Assembly: GCF_014642655.1 (NCBI RefSeq) | Contig: NZ_BMIR01000010.1 | Span: 62,001-126,000, forward strand | Source of the DNA: Pullulanibacillus camelliae | GTDB lineage: Bacteria; Bacillota; Bacilli; Bacillales; Sporolactobacillaceae | Direction: 5' to 3' | DNA: 64,000 nucleotides | Part shown: in pieces, positions 14,139 to 22,701 of the stretch | Layout: the number at the start of each line of letters is the position of its first letter | Position numbering within the stretch: the first letter of the stretch is position 1 | Notes under the pieces: model-generated | Database searches by the model: none | The model's input: only the letters and a program-made list of their open reading frames with translations | What the model was told of the DNA's origin: nothing | Translations under genes and position numbers: made by a program

Positions 14139-16388
14139 TCAAGCATGAGTCGTTTTAGGATGATCTGCCTTCATTTGGTCGTTCTTACGAAAGCGAGCAA
14201 TAAAGAACCCCAAAGAAAGGACAGCTCCGATAAAGAAGAAGAGGGTTAACATGAGTGTATCCTGCCCAAGGCTGGAGGATTGTGTTGCTGAGATGAGCGA
14301 TTTAAAACCGCTAATCGTGTATGTCATCGGTAGGTAAGGATGAATGATTTGGAAGAAACGAGGGAGCATTTCCAGTGGAAAGGAACCTGCCCCTGCTGTT
14401 AATTGCAAAATCAATACACCCATTGTGACAAAGCGACCCACCGTGCCCAGGGCAGCATTGATGAATAATAGAATACTGCCAAATGCCCAGCTTGTCAGGA
14501 TAGAAAAAAGTAAAAACTTTAAAATACTATCGACAGGGATGTCCATTAAAAAGACTAAGCCATCCAAAATCAACGCTTGGAAAATGCTGACGGTCATAAC
14601 AACGCCTAATTTTCCAAAGAACCAGCTGATACCGGTGCGGGCACCAAAAGCAGTGGTTAGTGGGAACGCCGAACAGAATAAGAACATGCCGACATACAAT
14701 CCTAAGGATAGGAAGTAGGGCGCAAAGGCCGGGCCGTATTCTTTTACATGATTAAAAGGTTTTTCAGCTAATGCGACTGGACTAGAGATCTGCTTAGCCG
14801 ATGACTCAGCTTTAAAAGCATTTTCGTTGACTTGTGTATCGACATGAGAAAGGGCAGAGGCCAAGTCGGAAGAGCCATTGTTTAATGCGTCCAATCCAGT
14901 TTTTAATCGCGATGAACCGTCTTGCGCTTGTGCTGCACCGTCAACGAGAGCTGCTGATGACTGGCTGAGCATTGCTGTGCCATTATTAAGTCGCCCCAAC
15001 CCACTGGCTAAAGACTGGCTGCCATCAGCTAATTTGGCGGCACCGGATTTCGCTGATGTGAGCCCCTGCTGAAAGCTGTGCATGCCTTTAGCCAATTCGC
15101 CTTGGCTCTTTGCAAATACTTGTGCGTTCGTAACTAGGCTTTGTTCACCTGATGTGAGTTGATCCAGTCCAGTAAGTAAATTTGTTTGTCCACCTGTTAA
15201 CGCTGCAATGCCTTTTTTAAGTGCTCCTGTTGTTTGATCAACGGTTGTAGCAGGAACTGTATGGGCTTTTAACTGCGCATTTTCCTCACTAAGAGTATTG
15301 ATCTCTGTAAGCATTTGCTTTTTATCCTCATCAGTGAGAGAGGGGTTATTTTGAATCCTGGCCTCCATACTCGCCAATTGTTTGGACATGTTATCACTGG
15401 TCGATTGAATGTATTGACTCGTGCCCTTAACCTGATTAGAAAATTGCTCAATACCGTTCGTTAATTGTTGTGCGCCTGTCTGAGTCTGCTTGCTTCCTTC
15501 TTCAACCTGATTATAAATAGAGGTCGTTCCTTGAAACACTTGATTGATACTCTGGCTTAATTGCTGTGCTTTCTCACTTAAGGTTTGCGCTCCCTTCACA
15601 AGTGGTTGGGCGCCTTGCTGTAATTGCCCAAGCCCATTATTAAGGGCATTGGCGCCTGAGCTTAATTGAGAAGCCCCTTTATGGGAAGCGCTGATTCCAT
15701 GGCTAATCTGCTTGTTTCCTGCTGTGAATTGTACGGTTCCCGCCATCAGGTCAGCAATGCCTTTATGCAAATCACCAGCCCCTTTATCGGCACTTTGAAC
15801 ACCGGTTTGAACCTTTTTACCTCCCTCAGATAATCGGTCAAGTCCATTGCCAAGTTCTTGCTGTGCCTGAAGAAGTGCCTTGACATAGGCATCTGTAATT
15901 TGATTGGCAACCTCTTCCTTTACCTTCTCCATAGCGGATTCGCCAATGGAAGCAGCAGTATAGTTGTAGCCCTCATTTGGAATGTAGATAAGCTGGGCCT
16001 TTTCTTTATGGTCATCTAAAGCGCTCATCGCCTTTTTTGAGAAATCCTTCGGAATACGGAGGAGCATGTAGTAGTCGTTATGTTTTAGTCCTTTTTCCGC
16101 TGCCTTCTCACTGACCACTCGTATATCTAAATCAGCATTCTTTTTTAGCTCTTTGCCTAAATCCTTACCAATGTGTATGTCAGTCCCATTCATTGTTGTC
16201 CCCGTATCCTCAATCACAACAGCAATAGGAAGTTTATTGACTTTATCGTAAGGGTTCCAATAGGACCAAATAAACATCCCCGCATAGAGGCAGGGAATGA
16301 GTAGGATAATGCATGTGGCAATCAATAGGATTTTATGTTTTAAAAGAACAGTTAGTTCTGCACGCAGAGATGCAAAGCTATTTTTCAA
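14139..16388 (-). CDS. YhgE/Pip-type membrane protein (ABC-2 permease-like ends, long coiled middle)
   Basis: This protein of about 749 residues has one N-terminal membrane helix (about 18-40), a long extracellular region (about 45-530) rich in short heptad-like LxxGxxxLxxG repeats, and five or six C-terminal helices. This is the YhgE/Pip layout, named after a phage infection receptor, with ABC-2-like membrane parts; related proteins serve type VII secretion. The start is taken as TTG 16388, with GAGGTG (16395-16400) 6 bases upstream; a GTG at 16397 lies inside that site. It is transcribed divergently from a PadR regulator across two shared palindromes and is probably its target. The substrate or partner is unknown. 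Confidence 0.85.
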   Translation of the reverse strand: MKNSFASLRAELTVLLKHKILLIATCIILLIPCLYAGMFIWSYWNPYDKVNKLPIAVVIEDTGTTMNGTDIHIGKDLGKELKKNADLDIRVVSEKAAEKGLKHNDYYMLLRIPKDFSKKAMSALDDHKEKAQLIYIPNEGYNYTAASIGESAMEKVKEEVANQITDAYVKALLQAQQELGNGLDRLSEGGKKVQTGVQSADKGAGDLHKGIADLMAGTVQFTAGNKQISHGISASHKGASQLSSGANALNNGLGQLQQGAQPLVKGAQTLSEKAQQLSQSINQVFQGTTSIYNQVEEGSKQTQTGAQQLTNGIEQFSNQVKGTSQYIQSTSDNMSKQLASMEARIQNNPSLTDEDKKQMLTEINTLSEENAQLKAHTVPATTVDQTTGALKKGIAALTGGQTNLLTGLDQLTSGEQSLVTNAQVFAKSQGELAKGMHSFQQGLTSAKSGAAKLADGSQSLASGLGRLNNGTAMLSQSSAALVDGAAQAQDGSSRLKTGLDALNNGSSDLASALSHVDTQVNENAFKAESSAKQISSPVALAEKPFNHVKEYGPAFAPYFLSLGLYVGMFLFCSAFPLTTAFGARTGISWFFGKLGVVMTVSIFQALILDGLVFLMDIPVDSILKFLLFSILTSWAFGSILLFINAALGTVGRFVTMGVLILQLTAGAGSFPLEMLPRFFQIIHPYLPMTYTISGFKSLISATQSSSLGQDTLMLTLFFFIGAVLSLGFFIARFRKNDQMKADHPKTTHA

Positions 16389-16405
16389 TTTACTCACCTC
16401 GATTT

Positions 16406-16425
16406 ATATGAAACTAATTACATAT
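16406..16425. promoter_or_regulatory. Palindromic operator 1 for the PadR-type regulator
   Basis: ATATG-N10-CATAT, with an inner dyad (AAACTAATTA), lies between the divergent yhgE-like and padR genes and is repeated at 16460-16479. PadR proteins typically bind such spaced palindromes. Confidence 0.7.
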
Positions 16426-16459
16426 AATAAAACTTTTAATGAGATAAATCAATAGAAAT

Positions 16460-16479
16460 ATATGAAATTAATAACATAT
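16460..16479. promoter_or_regulatory. Palindromic operator 2 for the PadR-type regulator
   Basis: A second ATATG-N10-CATAT palindrome (inner AAATTAATAA) has its centre 54 bp from the first, about five helical turns. Confidence 0.7.
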
Positions 16480-16561
16480 TGGTTGTGGGTGCGATTTGTT
16501 GGACAAGTATGCTATGATGGGATTAAGGCAAGGTAACGGTAGAAAGAGGGGGGCGAGTTGT

Positions 16562-17128
16562 ATGAATACCATTTCTTATGGCATATTGGGGATCGTGTAT
16601 GCCAACAGCTGTAGCGGCTACGATATCATGAACTACTTAAAACCTTTTCGTGAGGTGAAGCATAGTCAAATTTATCGCACGCTTTCCCAGTTGGAGAAGG
16701 AAGGCTTCGTGACCTCAGAGGTTGTTGAACAGTCAGACAAACCGAATAAAAAGATCTATACCATCACCGTTTTGGGACAGGAGAAGATTGAGGCGTGGTT
16801 CTTTCAGCCCAATGCACCGGCAATTTTAAAGGATGAGTTTGTATTAAAAGCCTATTTAATCGGACTCAAAGATAGGGATGATGCTAAGGCGCTTTTTAAT
16901 GAACGCATTGCCTATTTAGAAAAACAGGTCGCGGTATGTAAAGAGCGATTAGAGGCCTTAAAAGAGCGGACCGACGGTGTGTTGACGGACTTTCAGACTT
17001 TAGAATTTGGGCGCTTCATTTTATTGCAACAATTGCTTCATCAAACATATGGCAACATCCGTTGGTGCCAATGGGTGATCGACCTTTTAGAAAAAGAAGA
17101 GATTAATTTTCTTAATTATCCTTTTTAA
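16562..17128 (+). CDS. PadR family transcriptional regulator
   Basis: This 188-residue regulator has an N-terminal PadR winged helix (SYGILGIVYANSCSGYDIMNYL, then SQIYRTLSQLEKEGFV and the wing KKIYTITVLGQEKI) and a C-terminal coiled dimerisation helix region (about residues 90-185, VirR/PadR_C type). ATG 16562 is chosen because GAGGGGGG lies just upstream; the frame extends back to 16496 without a site. Its position divergent from the yhgE-like exporter, with two palindromes between, suggests that it represses that gene and itself until an inducer binds. Confidence 0.88.
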   Translation: MNTISYGILGIVYANSCSGYDIMNYLKPFREVKHSQIYRTLSQLEKEGFVTSEVVEQSDKPNKKIYTITVLGQEKIEAWFFQPNAPAILKDEFVLKAYLIGLKDRDDAKALFNERIAYLEKQVAVCKERLEALKERTDGVLTDFQTLEFGRFILLQQLLHQTYGNIRWCQWVIDLLEKEEINFLNYPF

Positions 17129-17204
17129 TCGCATTGCAGGATGAAGCGAATCAGCACTAAAATGAGCATTCGAAAAGCTCAATGCTATGTTTCATAAGTG
17201 ACAG

Positions 17205-17340
17205 ATGAAATAGTGCCGCTTTCCGAGATGCGGGCAAAAGCTCACTCGGGATAGTCCTATTAGCTTCCCGAGTGGCTCTCATTGGACGCACGCACGCTTC
17301 ACGTGGGGGAAAGGAAAGCGACACGGAGAATAAAGCGCAC
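17205..17340. repeat. Probable degenerate relic of the GC-rich B/C core
   Basis: The GC-rich stretch has GCTTTCCGAG and an imperfect inverted repeat, AGCTCACTCGGGA (17239-17251) with TCCCGAGTGGCT (17266-17277), in the gap between padR and ribH. Similarity to the B/C core is weak. Confidence 0.35.
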
Positions 17341-17426
17341 AGAAGAAGGGGGATGTTAGGCTTGGGGTCTCCTCTATTTCAATCTGCATGATTCTGACTA
17401 TAGTAACAGTATTAAATTTGGGGCAC

Positions 17427-17897
17427 TTATTGATTTAATGCTTTGGTCAGATTGGCCATCTCAATTGCTGATAATGCCGCATCCCACCCCTTATTTCCAG
17501 CCTTTGTTCCTGCGCGTTCAATGGCTTGTTCAATGGATTCCGTGGTAACAACCCCGAATATGACAGGGATGCCTGTAGTTAAGCCGGCGTTGGCAATGCC
17601 TTTAGCCGTTTCATTACACACATAATCATAATGCGATGTTGCACCTCGAATCACGGCACCAAGGGTAATGATGGCATCATAGCGCTGCGTGTCAGCGAGC
17701 TGTTTAGCAGCAAAGGGAATCTCGAATGCACCTGGTACCCAGAGAACGTCGATTTCTTCTTCTTTAACCCCATGGCGGTTCAGCGCATCGAGCGCACCAG
17801 ATAACAGCTTGCTTGTGATAAACTCGTTAAAGCGTGAGACAACAATCCCCATCCGCAAATGTGTTCCAACTAAATGTCCTGTAAAAGTTTTTCCCAT
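17427..17897 (-). CDS. ribH: 6,7-dimethyl-8-ribityllumazine synthase
   Basis: This 156-residue enzyme condenses 5-amino-6-ribitylaminouracil with 3,4-dihydroxy-2-butanone 4-phosphate, the penultimate step of riboflavin synthesis, and forms 60-subunit capsids in Bacillus. The substrate loops SRFNEFIT and VPGAFEIPF and the catalytic His89 in [10 protein letters not shown] are present; the length is standard. It is the last gene of ribD-ribE-ribBA-ribH, with GAGGAGG upstream. No clear terminator was found after it. Confidence 0.96.
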   Translation of the reverse strand: MGKTFTGHLVGTHLRMGIVVSRFNEFITSKLLSGALDALNRHGVKEEEIDVLWVPGAFEIPFAAKQLADTQRYDAIITLGAVIRGATSHYDYVCNETAKGIANAGLTTGIPVIFGVVTTESIEQAIERAGTKAGNKGWDAALSAIEMANLTKALNQ

Positions 17898-17925
17898 TTA
17901 TAATTTCCTCCTCAAAATTTAGCCT

Positions 17926-19119
17926 TTAAAGGTGTAACAGATGCCCCATTTTTTCTGCTTTGGTCTGCAAATAGCTGGTATTTTCCTCACTTTTAGGGAC
18001 TTCTATTGCTATTCTCTCAACGACGCTAATGTCTGCCTGTGTCAATGCCGTTACTTTCTCCGGATTGTTTGTTAAGAGTCGGCATTGGCGTATGCCTAAA
18101 TCGCGAAGCATGTGAATGGCCACACTGTAATCACGCAGATCAGGAGCAAATCCCAATTGAACATTGGCTTCAACGGTATCAAGCCCTTGCTCCTGTAAAG
18201 CATACGCTCTTAATTTATTGGTCAAGCCAATCCCTCTGCCTTCTTGACGAAGGTAAAGCAACACCCCTTGTCCTTCTGCTGCTATGTGCTTGAGAGCGAG
18301 GTGAAGCTGCGGGCCACAATCGCAGCGTGCGGAACCAAATACATCTCCAGTAAGGCACTCAGAGTGCAAGCGCACTAAAGGAATGGCGTCCGCCGTTAAA
18401 TGTCCTTTAATCATGGCGAGATGCTCTTTGTCGTCTAAGGTATTGGAATAGGCAATCATTGTGAACGGACCATAATCGGTTGGCAGTTGGACTTGTACTT
18501 CTCGCTTAACCAATGAACCAGTGGCTTTTATATAGTCCATTAATGCCTTTATCGTGATGATTTTTAAATTAAAGGTATGTGCGAGATCAAGTAACTCAGC
18601 GCGCCTAGCCATTGAGCCATCGCTGTTAAGAATTTCACAAATGACGCCGACAGGAGAGGCGCCGGCTAGCTTCGCCAGTTCAATCGCTGCTTCGGTATGG
18701 CCAGGGCGTTCTAGGACACCCCCCTCTTTAGCAACCAGTGGAAAGATATGTCCAGGCCGGCTGAAATCGTCTGGGGCTGATGACGGATGAACAAGTGCTT
18801 TAAGGGTCTTTGCTCTTTCATAGGCGCTAATGCCTGTGGTTGCTGAATGATGATCAAGACTAACAGTGAATGCTGTTTCATGGGAATCAGTATTGTTCTG
18901 AACCATAGGGCTGAGCTCAAGCTTTTTGGCAAGGGCAGATGACAGTGGAGCACAAAGTAGTCCCTTGCCGTGTGTCACCATAAAATTGATGATGTCTGGA
19001 GTTACATGATCTGCCAGAGCAACGAAATCCCCTTCATTTTCACGCGATTCATCATCACAAACAATAATGACCTTTCCAGTCTTTAAATCGTTTAAAGCTT
19101 CAGGTATTGAGTGAAACAT
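17926..19119 (-). CDS. ribBA: Bifunctional 3,4-dihydroxy-2-butanone-4-phosphate synthase / GTP cyclohydrolase II
   Basis: This 397-residue fusion enzyme supplies both precursors of riboflavin. The N-terminal half (about 1-200) is the DHBP synthase with the acidic loop [10 protein letters not shown] (residues 22-31) and HTEAAIEL. The C-terminal half (about 205-397) is GTP cyclohydrolase II with zinc cysteines Cys255, Cys266 and Cys268 ([18 protein letters not shown]) and RQEGRGIGL. The start is set at ATG 19119: AGGAGG lies 6 bases upstream, and the ATG at 19125 abuts that site. It is the third gene of the operon. Confidence 0.96.
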   Translation of the reverse strand: MFHSIPEALNDLKTGKVIIVCDDESRENEGDFVALADHVTPDIINFMVTHGKGLLCAPLSSALAKKLELSPMVQNNTDSHETAFTVSLDHHSATTGISAYERAKTLKALVHPSSAPDDFSRPGHIFPLVAKEGGVLERPGHTEAAIELAKLAGASPVGVICEILNSDGSMARRAELLDLAHTFNLKIITIKALMDYIKATGSLVKREVQVQLPTDYGPFTMIAYSNTLDDKEHLAMIKGHLTADAIPLVRLHSECLTGDVFGSARCDCGPQLHLALKHIAAEGQGVLLYLRQEGRGIGLTNKLRAYALQEQGLDTVEANVQLGFAPDLRDYSVAIHMLRDLGIRQCRLLTNNPEKVTALTQADISVVERIAIEVPKSEENTSYLQTKAEKMGHLLHL

Positions 19120-19130
19120 GGTCATCCTCC

Positions 19131-19787
19131 TTATTTATATCCATGCTCTTCTAAAAAGTGGGTGGTGATAGCTGATGGTACAGGGCTGTCTTCATTACGA
19201 TTGCACGATATAAAATGACGCAAGTATTTAGCCAACATATCGCACTCTATATTCACTGTATCTCCGATGTCCTTATGTCCTAGAATCGAAGCGGCTACTG
19301 TATGAGGAATAAGTGAGAGCGTAAAGGACTGCTCGGTTAGAGCAAAAATGGTTAAACTGGTACCATCCACTGCGACTGATCCTTTTAAAATCATGTCTCT
19401 CAATAAGGTTTTATTTGCTTTGATCTCAAAATAAACCGCATTAGCAACAGGGGTCTTCTTAATAATTTGCCCCGTCCCATCGACGTGCCCTGTTACAAAG
19501 TGCCCTCCTAAGCGACCGTTCGTCGCTAAAGCCCGCTCGATGTTGACCTTTGCTCTAAAAGTTAAGTGTTTTAACGTCGTGGCCTGTAGCGTTTCTGGCA
19601 TGACATCCACTGCAAAACAGTGTTCATCAAAGCTGGTTACGGTGAGGCACACACCGTTGATAGCGAGGCTGTCGCCAATGGAAAGATCCTTTAAAATGTG
19701 TTCAGCGGTGATCGTGAGCCTCATGGCATTTGTAGTTGCCTTAATCCGTTGAATCTCGCCAATTTCCTCGATAATTCCGGTAAACAT
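19131..19787 (-). CDS. ribE: Riboflavin synthase alpha subunit
   Basis: This 218-residue enzyme dismutates two lumazine molecules to riboflavin. It has two lumazine-binding barrels, about residues 1-95 and 97-195; [10 protein letters not shown] opens the first and [13 protein letters not shown] opens the second, as in the family. The first codons lie just after the ribD stop, whose last codons contain its ribosome site AAGGAG, so translation is probably coupled. Six bases separate it from ribBA. Confidence 0.95.
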   Translation of the reverse strand: MFTGIIEEIGEIQRIKATTNAMRLTITAEHILKDLSIGDSLAINGVCLTVTSFDEHCFAVDVMPETLQATTLKHLTFRAKVNIERALATNGRLGGHFVTGHVDGTGQIIKKTPVANAVYFEIKANKTLLRDMILKGSVAVDGTSLTIFALTEQSFTLSLIPHTVAASILGHKDIGDTVNIECDMLAKYLRHFISCNRNEDSPVPSAITTHFLEEHGYK

Positions 19788-19789
19788 CG

Positions 19790-20884
19790 TTAGGTCTTCT
19801 CCTTTTTACAAGCGGTGATTTTCAAATCCGAATCTATCGTTGTAACGGAAGTAATTGTGAGAGGGAGTGCCTCCTCTAAGGCTGCGAAGCCCTCCCCTCC
19901 AAAAGCCGCGGGCGCTTTCCGACCGCCAATTAGCTTTGGTGCCATGTAAAGTATGAGCTGGTTAAAAAGACCAGAGCGTAAGAAGCTGCCATTGACTTCT
20001 GCGCCACCTTCAACGAAGACAGAGGTGATGCCGTGTTCCCCTAAAATTTTTAAAAGGGGTTCCAGATTAATAGTTGTACCAGGCATAGAAATGATTTGAA
20101 TGTTTTCTGCTTGAAATTTTGCCAATGTTTCCTTCGGAGGATGTTGTGTGGTGATTATCCAGGTTTCAGCACTTTTGTCCTGAATAACCTGAGCGGTTAA
20201 AGGGGTTCTCAAATGGGAGTCGAGAATTAAACGAATGGGCTGTTTACTGTCGCCTTCAGGCAAGCGTGTAGTAAGCCTTGGGTCATCCTGGATGACCGTA
20301 TTTACACCAACGAGTATTGCATCATGCTGGTGACGATAGCGGTGGACATCTTCTCTTGCAGCGGGTCCTGTAATCCATTGACTTTGACCGGTGGCAGTTG
20401 CTATTTTACCGTCCAAACTCGTTGCTGATTTAATGGTCACATATGGAGTGTGCGTTGTAATGTAATGAAAAAAGCGAGTATTGAGAGTGCGCGCCTCTTG
20501 CTCTAACAGGCCTACATCGACGGTAATGCCTGCGGCCCTCAGCTTCTGAACGCCTTTTCCTGAAACAAGTGGATTCGGGTCAAGGGTAGCTATCACAACG
20601 CGTTTTACTTTACATTGAATTAATAAATCGGTGCATGGAGGTGTGCGGCCGGTGTGGCTACAGGGTTCTAAAGTGACGTATACTGTTGCACCTTCGGCCT
20701 TTTGCCCTGCCATCCGTAGGGCATGCACCTCTGCATGGTCTTCTCCAGCCTTTAAGTGCGCGCCTATGCCTACAATGTGTTGCTTGTAGACAACAACTGC
20801 ACCGACAACTGGGTTAGGGCTTGTTTGCCCAATGGTTTGTCGGGCAATATCGATTGCCATTTTCATGAATCGTGTCTCTGTCAC
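19790..20884 (-). CDS. ribD: Bifunctional diaminohydroxyphosphoribosylaminopyrimidine deaminase / reductase
   Basis: This 364-residue enzyme performs the second and third steps of riboflavin synthesis. The N-terminal deaminase (about 1-145) has the zinc motif His50-Ala-Glu52 with Cys75 and Cys84 (EPCSHTGRTPPC). The C-terminal NADPH-dependent reductase (about 146-364) contains SLDGKIATATGQSQWITG and FVEGGAEVNGSF. The start is GTG 20884, with GGAGGTGA upstream. It is the first gene of the operon and is controlled by the FMN riboswitch in its leader. Confidence 0.96.
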   Translation of the reverse strand: MTETRFMKMAIDIARQTIGQTSPNPVVGAVVVYKQHIVGIGAHLKAGEDHAEVHALRMAGQKAEGATVYVTLEPCSHTGRTPPCTDLLIQCKVKRVVIATLDPNPLVSGKGVQKLRAAGITVDVGLLEQEARTLNTRFFHYITTHTPYVTIKSATSLDGKIATATGQSQWITGPAAREDVHRYRHQHDAILVGVNTVIQDDPRLTTRLPEGDSKQPIRLILDSHLRTPLTAQVIQDKSAETWIITTQHPPKETLAKFQAENIQIISMPGTTINLEPLLKILGEHGITSVFVEGGAEVNGSFLRSGLFNQLILYMAPKLIGGRKAPAAFGGEGFAALEEALPLTITSVTTIDSDLKITACKKEKT

Positions 20885-20907
20885 ATTATTTCACCTCCAA
20901 TCTTAAT

Positions 20908-20947
20908 CTTAACAAAGAAGCCCCTAGAAGAATGCTCTCCTAGGGGC
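20908..20947 (-). terminator. Riboswitch-controlled attenuator terminator before ribD
   Basis: GCCCCTAG pairs with CTAGGGGC (20920-20947, minus strand) and is followed by TTCTTTGTT. It lies between the FMN aptamer and ribD, where an FMN-induced terminator is expected. Confidence 0.85.
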
Positions 20948-21009
20948 GTACATACAAAAATAATAACACAAAACAAGCGTCTGGAATCTTATGGATTCCA
21001 CACTCTATT

Positions 21010-21140
21010 TGACCCTTCTCCCATCCAGACTTTAACTGTCGGCTCTGGAATCACACCAGATCCTGCCATTGGCTCGCGGGCTTATAAAAGCATTGCACTT
21101 TTATTTACCGCCGATTGGGAATTTCACCCGACCCCGAAGG
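21010..21140 (-). ncRNA. FMN riboswitch (RFN element)
   Basis: Read on the minus strand, the conserved blocks occur in order: GTCGGGTGAAATTCCC, ATCGGCGGTAA, AGCCCGCGAGCC, AGGATCTGGTGTGATTCC, AGAGCCGACAGTTAAAGTC and TGGATGGGAGAAGG. FMN binding is expected to favour the attenuator hairpin downstream and shut off the rib operon; without FMN an alternative pairing (near 20981-21000, TGGAATCCA-type arms) can act as antiterminator. Confidence 0.96.
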
Positions 21141-21169
21141 AAATCTCAATATTGAATTGGCATATACGT

Positions 21170-21198
21170 AGTTTAATTGTTTTTACGGATAAGGTCAA
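21170..21198 (-). promoter_or_regulatory. Promoter of the riboflavin operon
   Basis: On the minus strand, TTGACC (21193-21198) and TAAACT (21170-21175) are separated by 17 bp, just upstream of the riboswitch. Confidence 0.7.
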
Positions 21199-21582
21199 TG
21201 CATTCGATTTAATAACTAAAAATCTGCCCCAAAGTGTTAAAAGAAGGGTGCATACAGGGCGACGAGCATATGGTTTCTTCACTTTAGTTAAAGGAAGTCT
21301 TATTTGGCTCTTTTCTTTTGACAAGCAATAGACTGCTGCTTCAAATAGATATTGAAATAGTGTTCATGTATTAAAAAGTGTGAACGATTTTTGAAATAGA
21401 GAAAAGAATACATGACAACGTTTAAAGTAATGGTTGATAAATCAAGGATTTATTTATAAAATGAGGAGTGGATAAAAGTAATTGAAGCTTTTGTCTTAAA
21501 GAACAGAATGGGTTTGAATACATATATTTGTTGTGCACTAATTTTGGTGGAAATGAACCAGACATAGATAGAGCTGGGCATA

Positions 21583-21632
21583 AGCTGAAATGGAGGTAGT
21601 ATGCTACTTCTATTTTGGCTTTTTCTTTTTTA
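21583..21632 (+). terminator. Orphan terminator-like hairpin in a gene-free region
   Basis: A long imperfect stem (AGCTGAAATGGAGGTAG with CTACTTCTATTTTGGCT) with a 4-base loop is followed by TTTTCTTTTTT. No plus-strand gene lies upstream for over 400 bases. The stretch 21200-21946 contains no frame with a convincing ribosome site; from about 21633 (TACTCTAACC ... AGAGTA) it may hold a very degraded family A 5' domain. Confidence 0.55.
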
Positions 21633-21946
21633 TACTCTAACCTTCACTTACGCGCTTTAGTGAAGAAGAGTAACAGTGCTGGCTAATCCCCTATCTTCGC
21701 TATAAAGGGTGACTTGAGTAAGTTTTCTTTACTGGAAGAAAATGCTATAAAACGAGGTTTGTTGTCTTATATGCTAGGTATTAAATCTATCGAAATGAGC
21801 ACGATAGGTTTGAGAATAAGTGGTCAACGGCTGACACTCTGAAATAAAGTGCCAGCCCAGTTTTTCTAAAGAACTGGAGAGTATTGAAATGAACATGCAC
21901 ACCATTCGAAGAAATCCAATAATAACTTTCGAGAAAGGCGAGCAAC

Positions 21947-22648
21947 ATGACAAACAGGAGTACGCAAATACATAAAGAAGCGGCGAGTTACATAGGAAAA
22001 ACATTAAGAGACTACTTTGGAAAAGGACCAGAATCTGTTTACATTTCTATCGGTCATTCCATTATTTCTATCTATCTAAGAAACTTTATGGCGCCAATGG
22101 AAAGCAGCTTGATGGAACAGCAGGAGCCCACGGCTGTTATCAATGCAAGAAGAATTATTATGGGCCGACTTGTTCAAGAAATAAAAAGTTATTTTAAAGC
22201 GACGACCGATATTGAAATTGATGAATTCTACTACGATTGGGATCTCTATCATCAAAGTGGGCTTTTAGTAGGAATGGCGGCTAAAGTTAGTGAACCGAAA
22301 GAGATAGAATACTATGGATCAAAGGCGGCTATTCATGATGCGATGGAGTGGGTTGCAAGGAAGAAACAATATATACAAGGTAAAACCGAGTCATTTCTAC
22401 TCAATTCAAGGACGCTGATTATACGTTATCAAAATGTGTTTACTGATATTGAAAACGAGTTGATCGAGATGGGGTATCAAGATATTTTACACCAAGCCAA
22501 AAAGAGCGTCTGCAAGCAAATTATAAGAGAATTCGCTCATCATTTTGAGGGTCCCTTAAACGGTAAGCTCGTTGACACGTTTGTTGATTGGGATATCGAA
22601 AAGGATACAAGGATGATTGGCTTAATTATTAAACCTTATCAACGCTAA
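21947..22648 (+). CDS. Tandem DUF2294 protein of unknown function
   Basis: This 233-residue cytosolic protein is made of two related halves, about residues 1-115 and 120-233. The first half has the DUF2294 pattern RDYFGKGPESVYISIGHSI followed by a conserved Arg-rich helix (NARRIIMGRL). The second half repeats the fold (TESFLLNSRTLIIRYQNVFTDIE ... ACKQII-like helix, then VDWDIEKDTRMIGLII, matching YYDWDLYHQSGLLVGM in the first half). The function is unknown; no catalytic residues are evident. GAAAGGCGAG precedes the ATG, and a strong terminator follows. Confidence 0.75.
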   Translation: MTNRSTQIHKEAASYIGKTLRDYFGKGPESVYISIGHSIISIYLRNFMAPMESSLMEQQEPTAVINARRIIMGRLVQEIKSYFKATTDIEIDEFYYDWDLYHQSGLLVGMAAKVSEPKEIEYYGSKAAIHDAMEWVARKKQYIQGKTESFLLNSRTLIIRYQNVFTDIENELIEMGYQDILHQAKKSVCKQIIREFAHHFEGPLNGKLVDTFVDWDIEKDTRMIGLIIKPYQR

Positions 22649-22652
22649 AAAC

Positions 22653-22690
22653 ACCCACATAGCTGTGAACAGCTATGTGGGTATTTTTCA
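22653..22690. terminator. Bidirectional terminator between the DUF2294 gene and ctaB
   Basis: A perfect 14-bp stem (ACCCACATAGCTGT / ACAGCTATGTGGGT) is followed by ATTTTTC on the plus strand and TTTTTAGCG on the minus strand. Confidence 0.92.
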
Positions 22691-22701
22691 TTTAATGGCA
22701 G

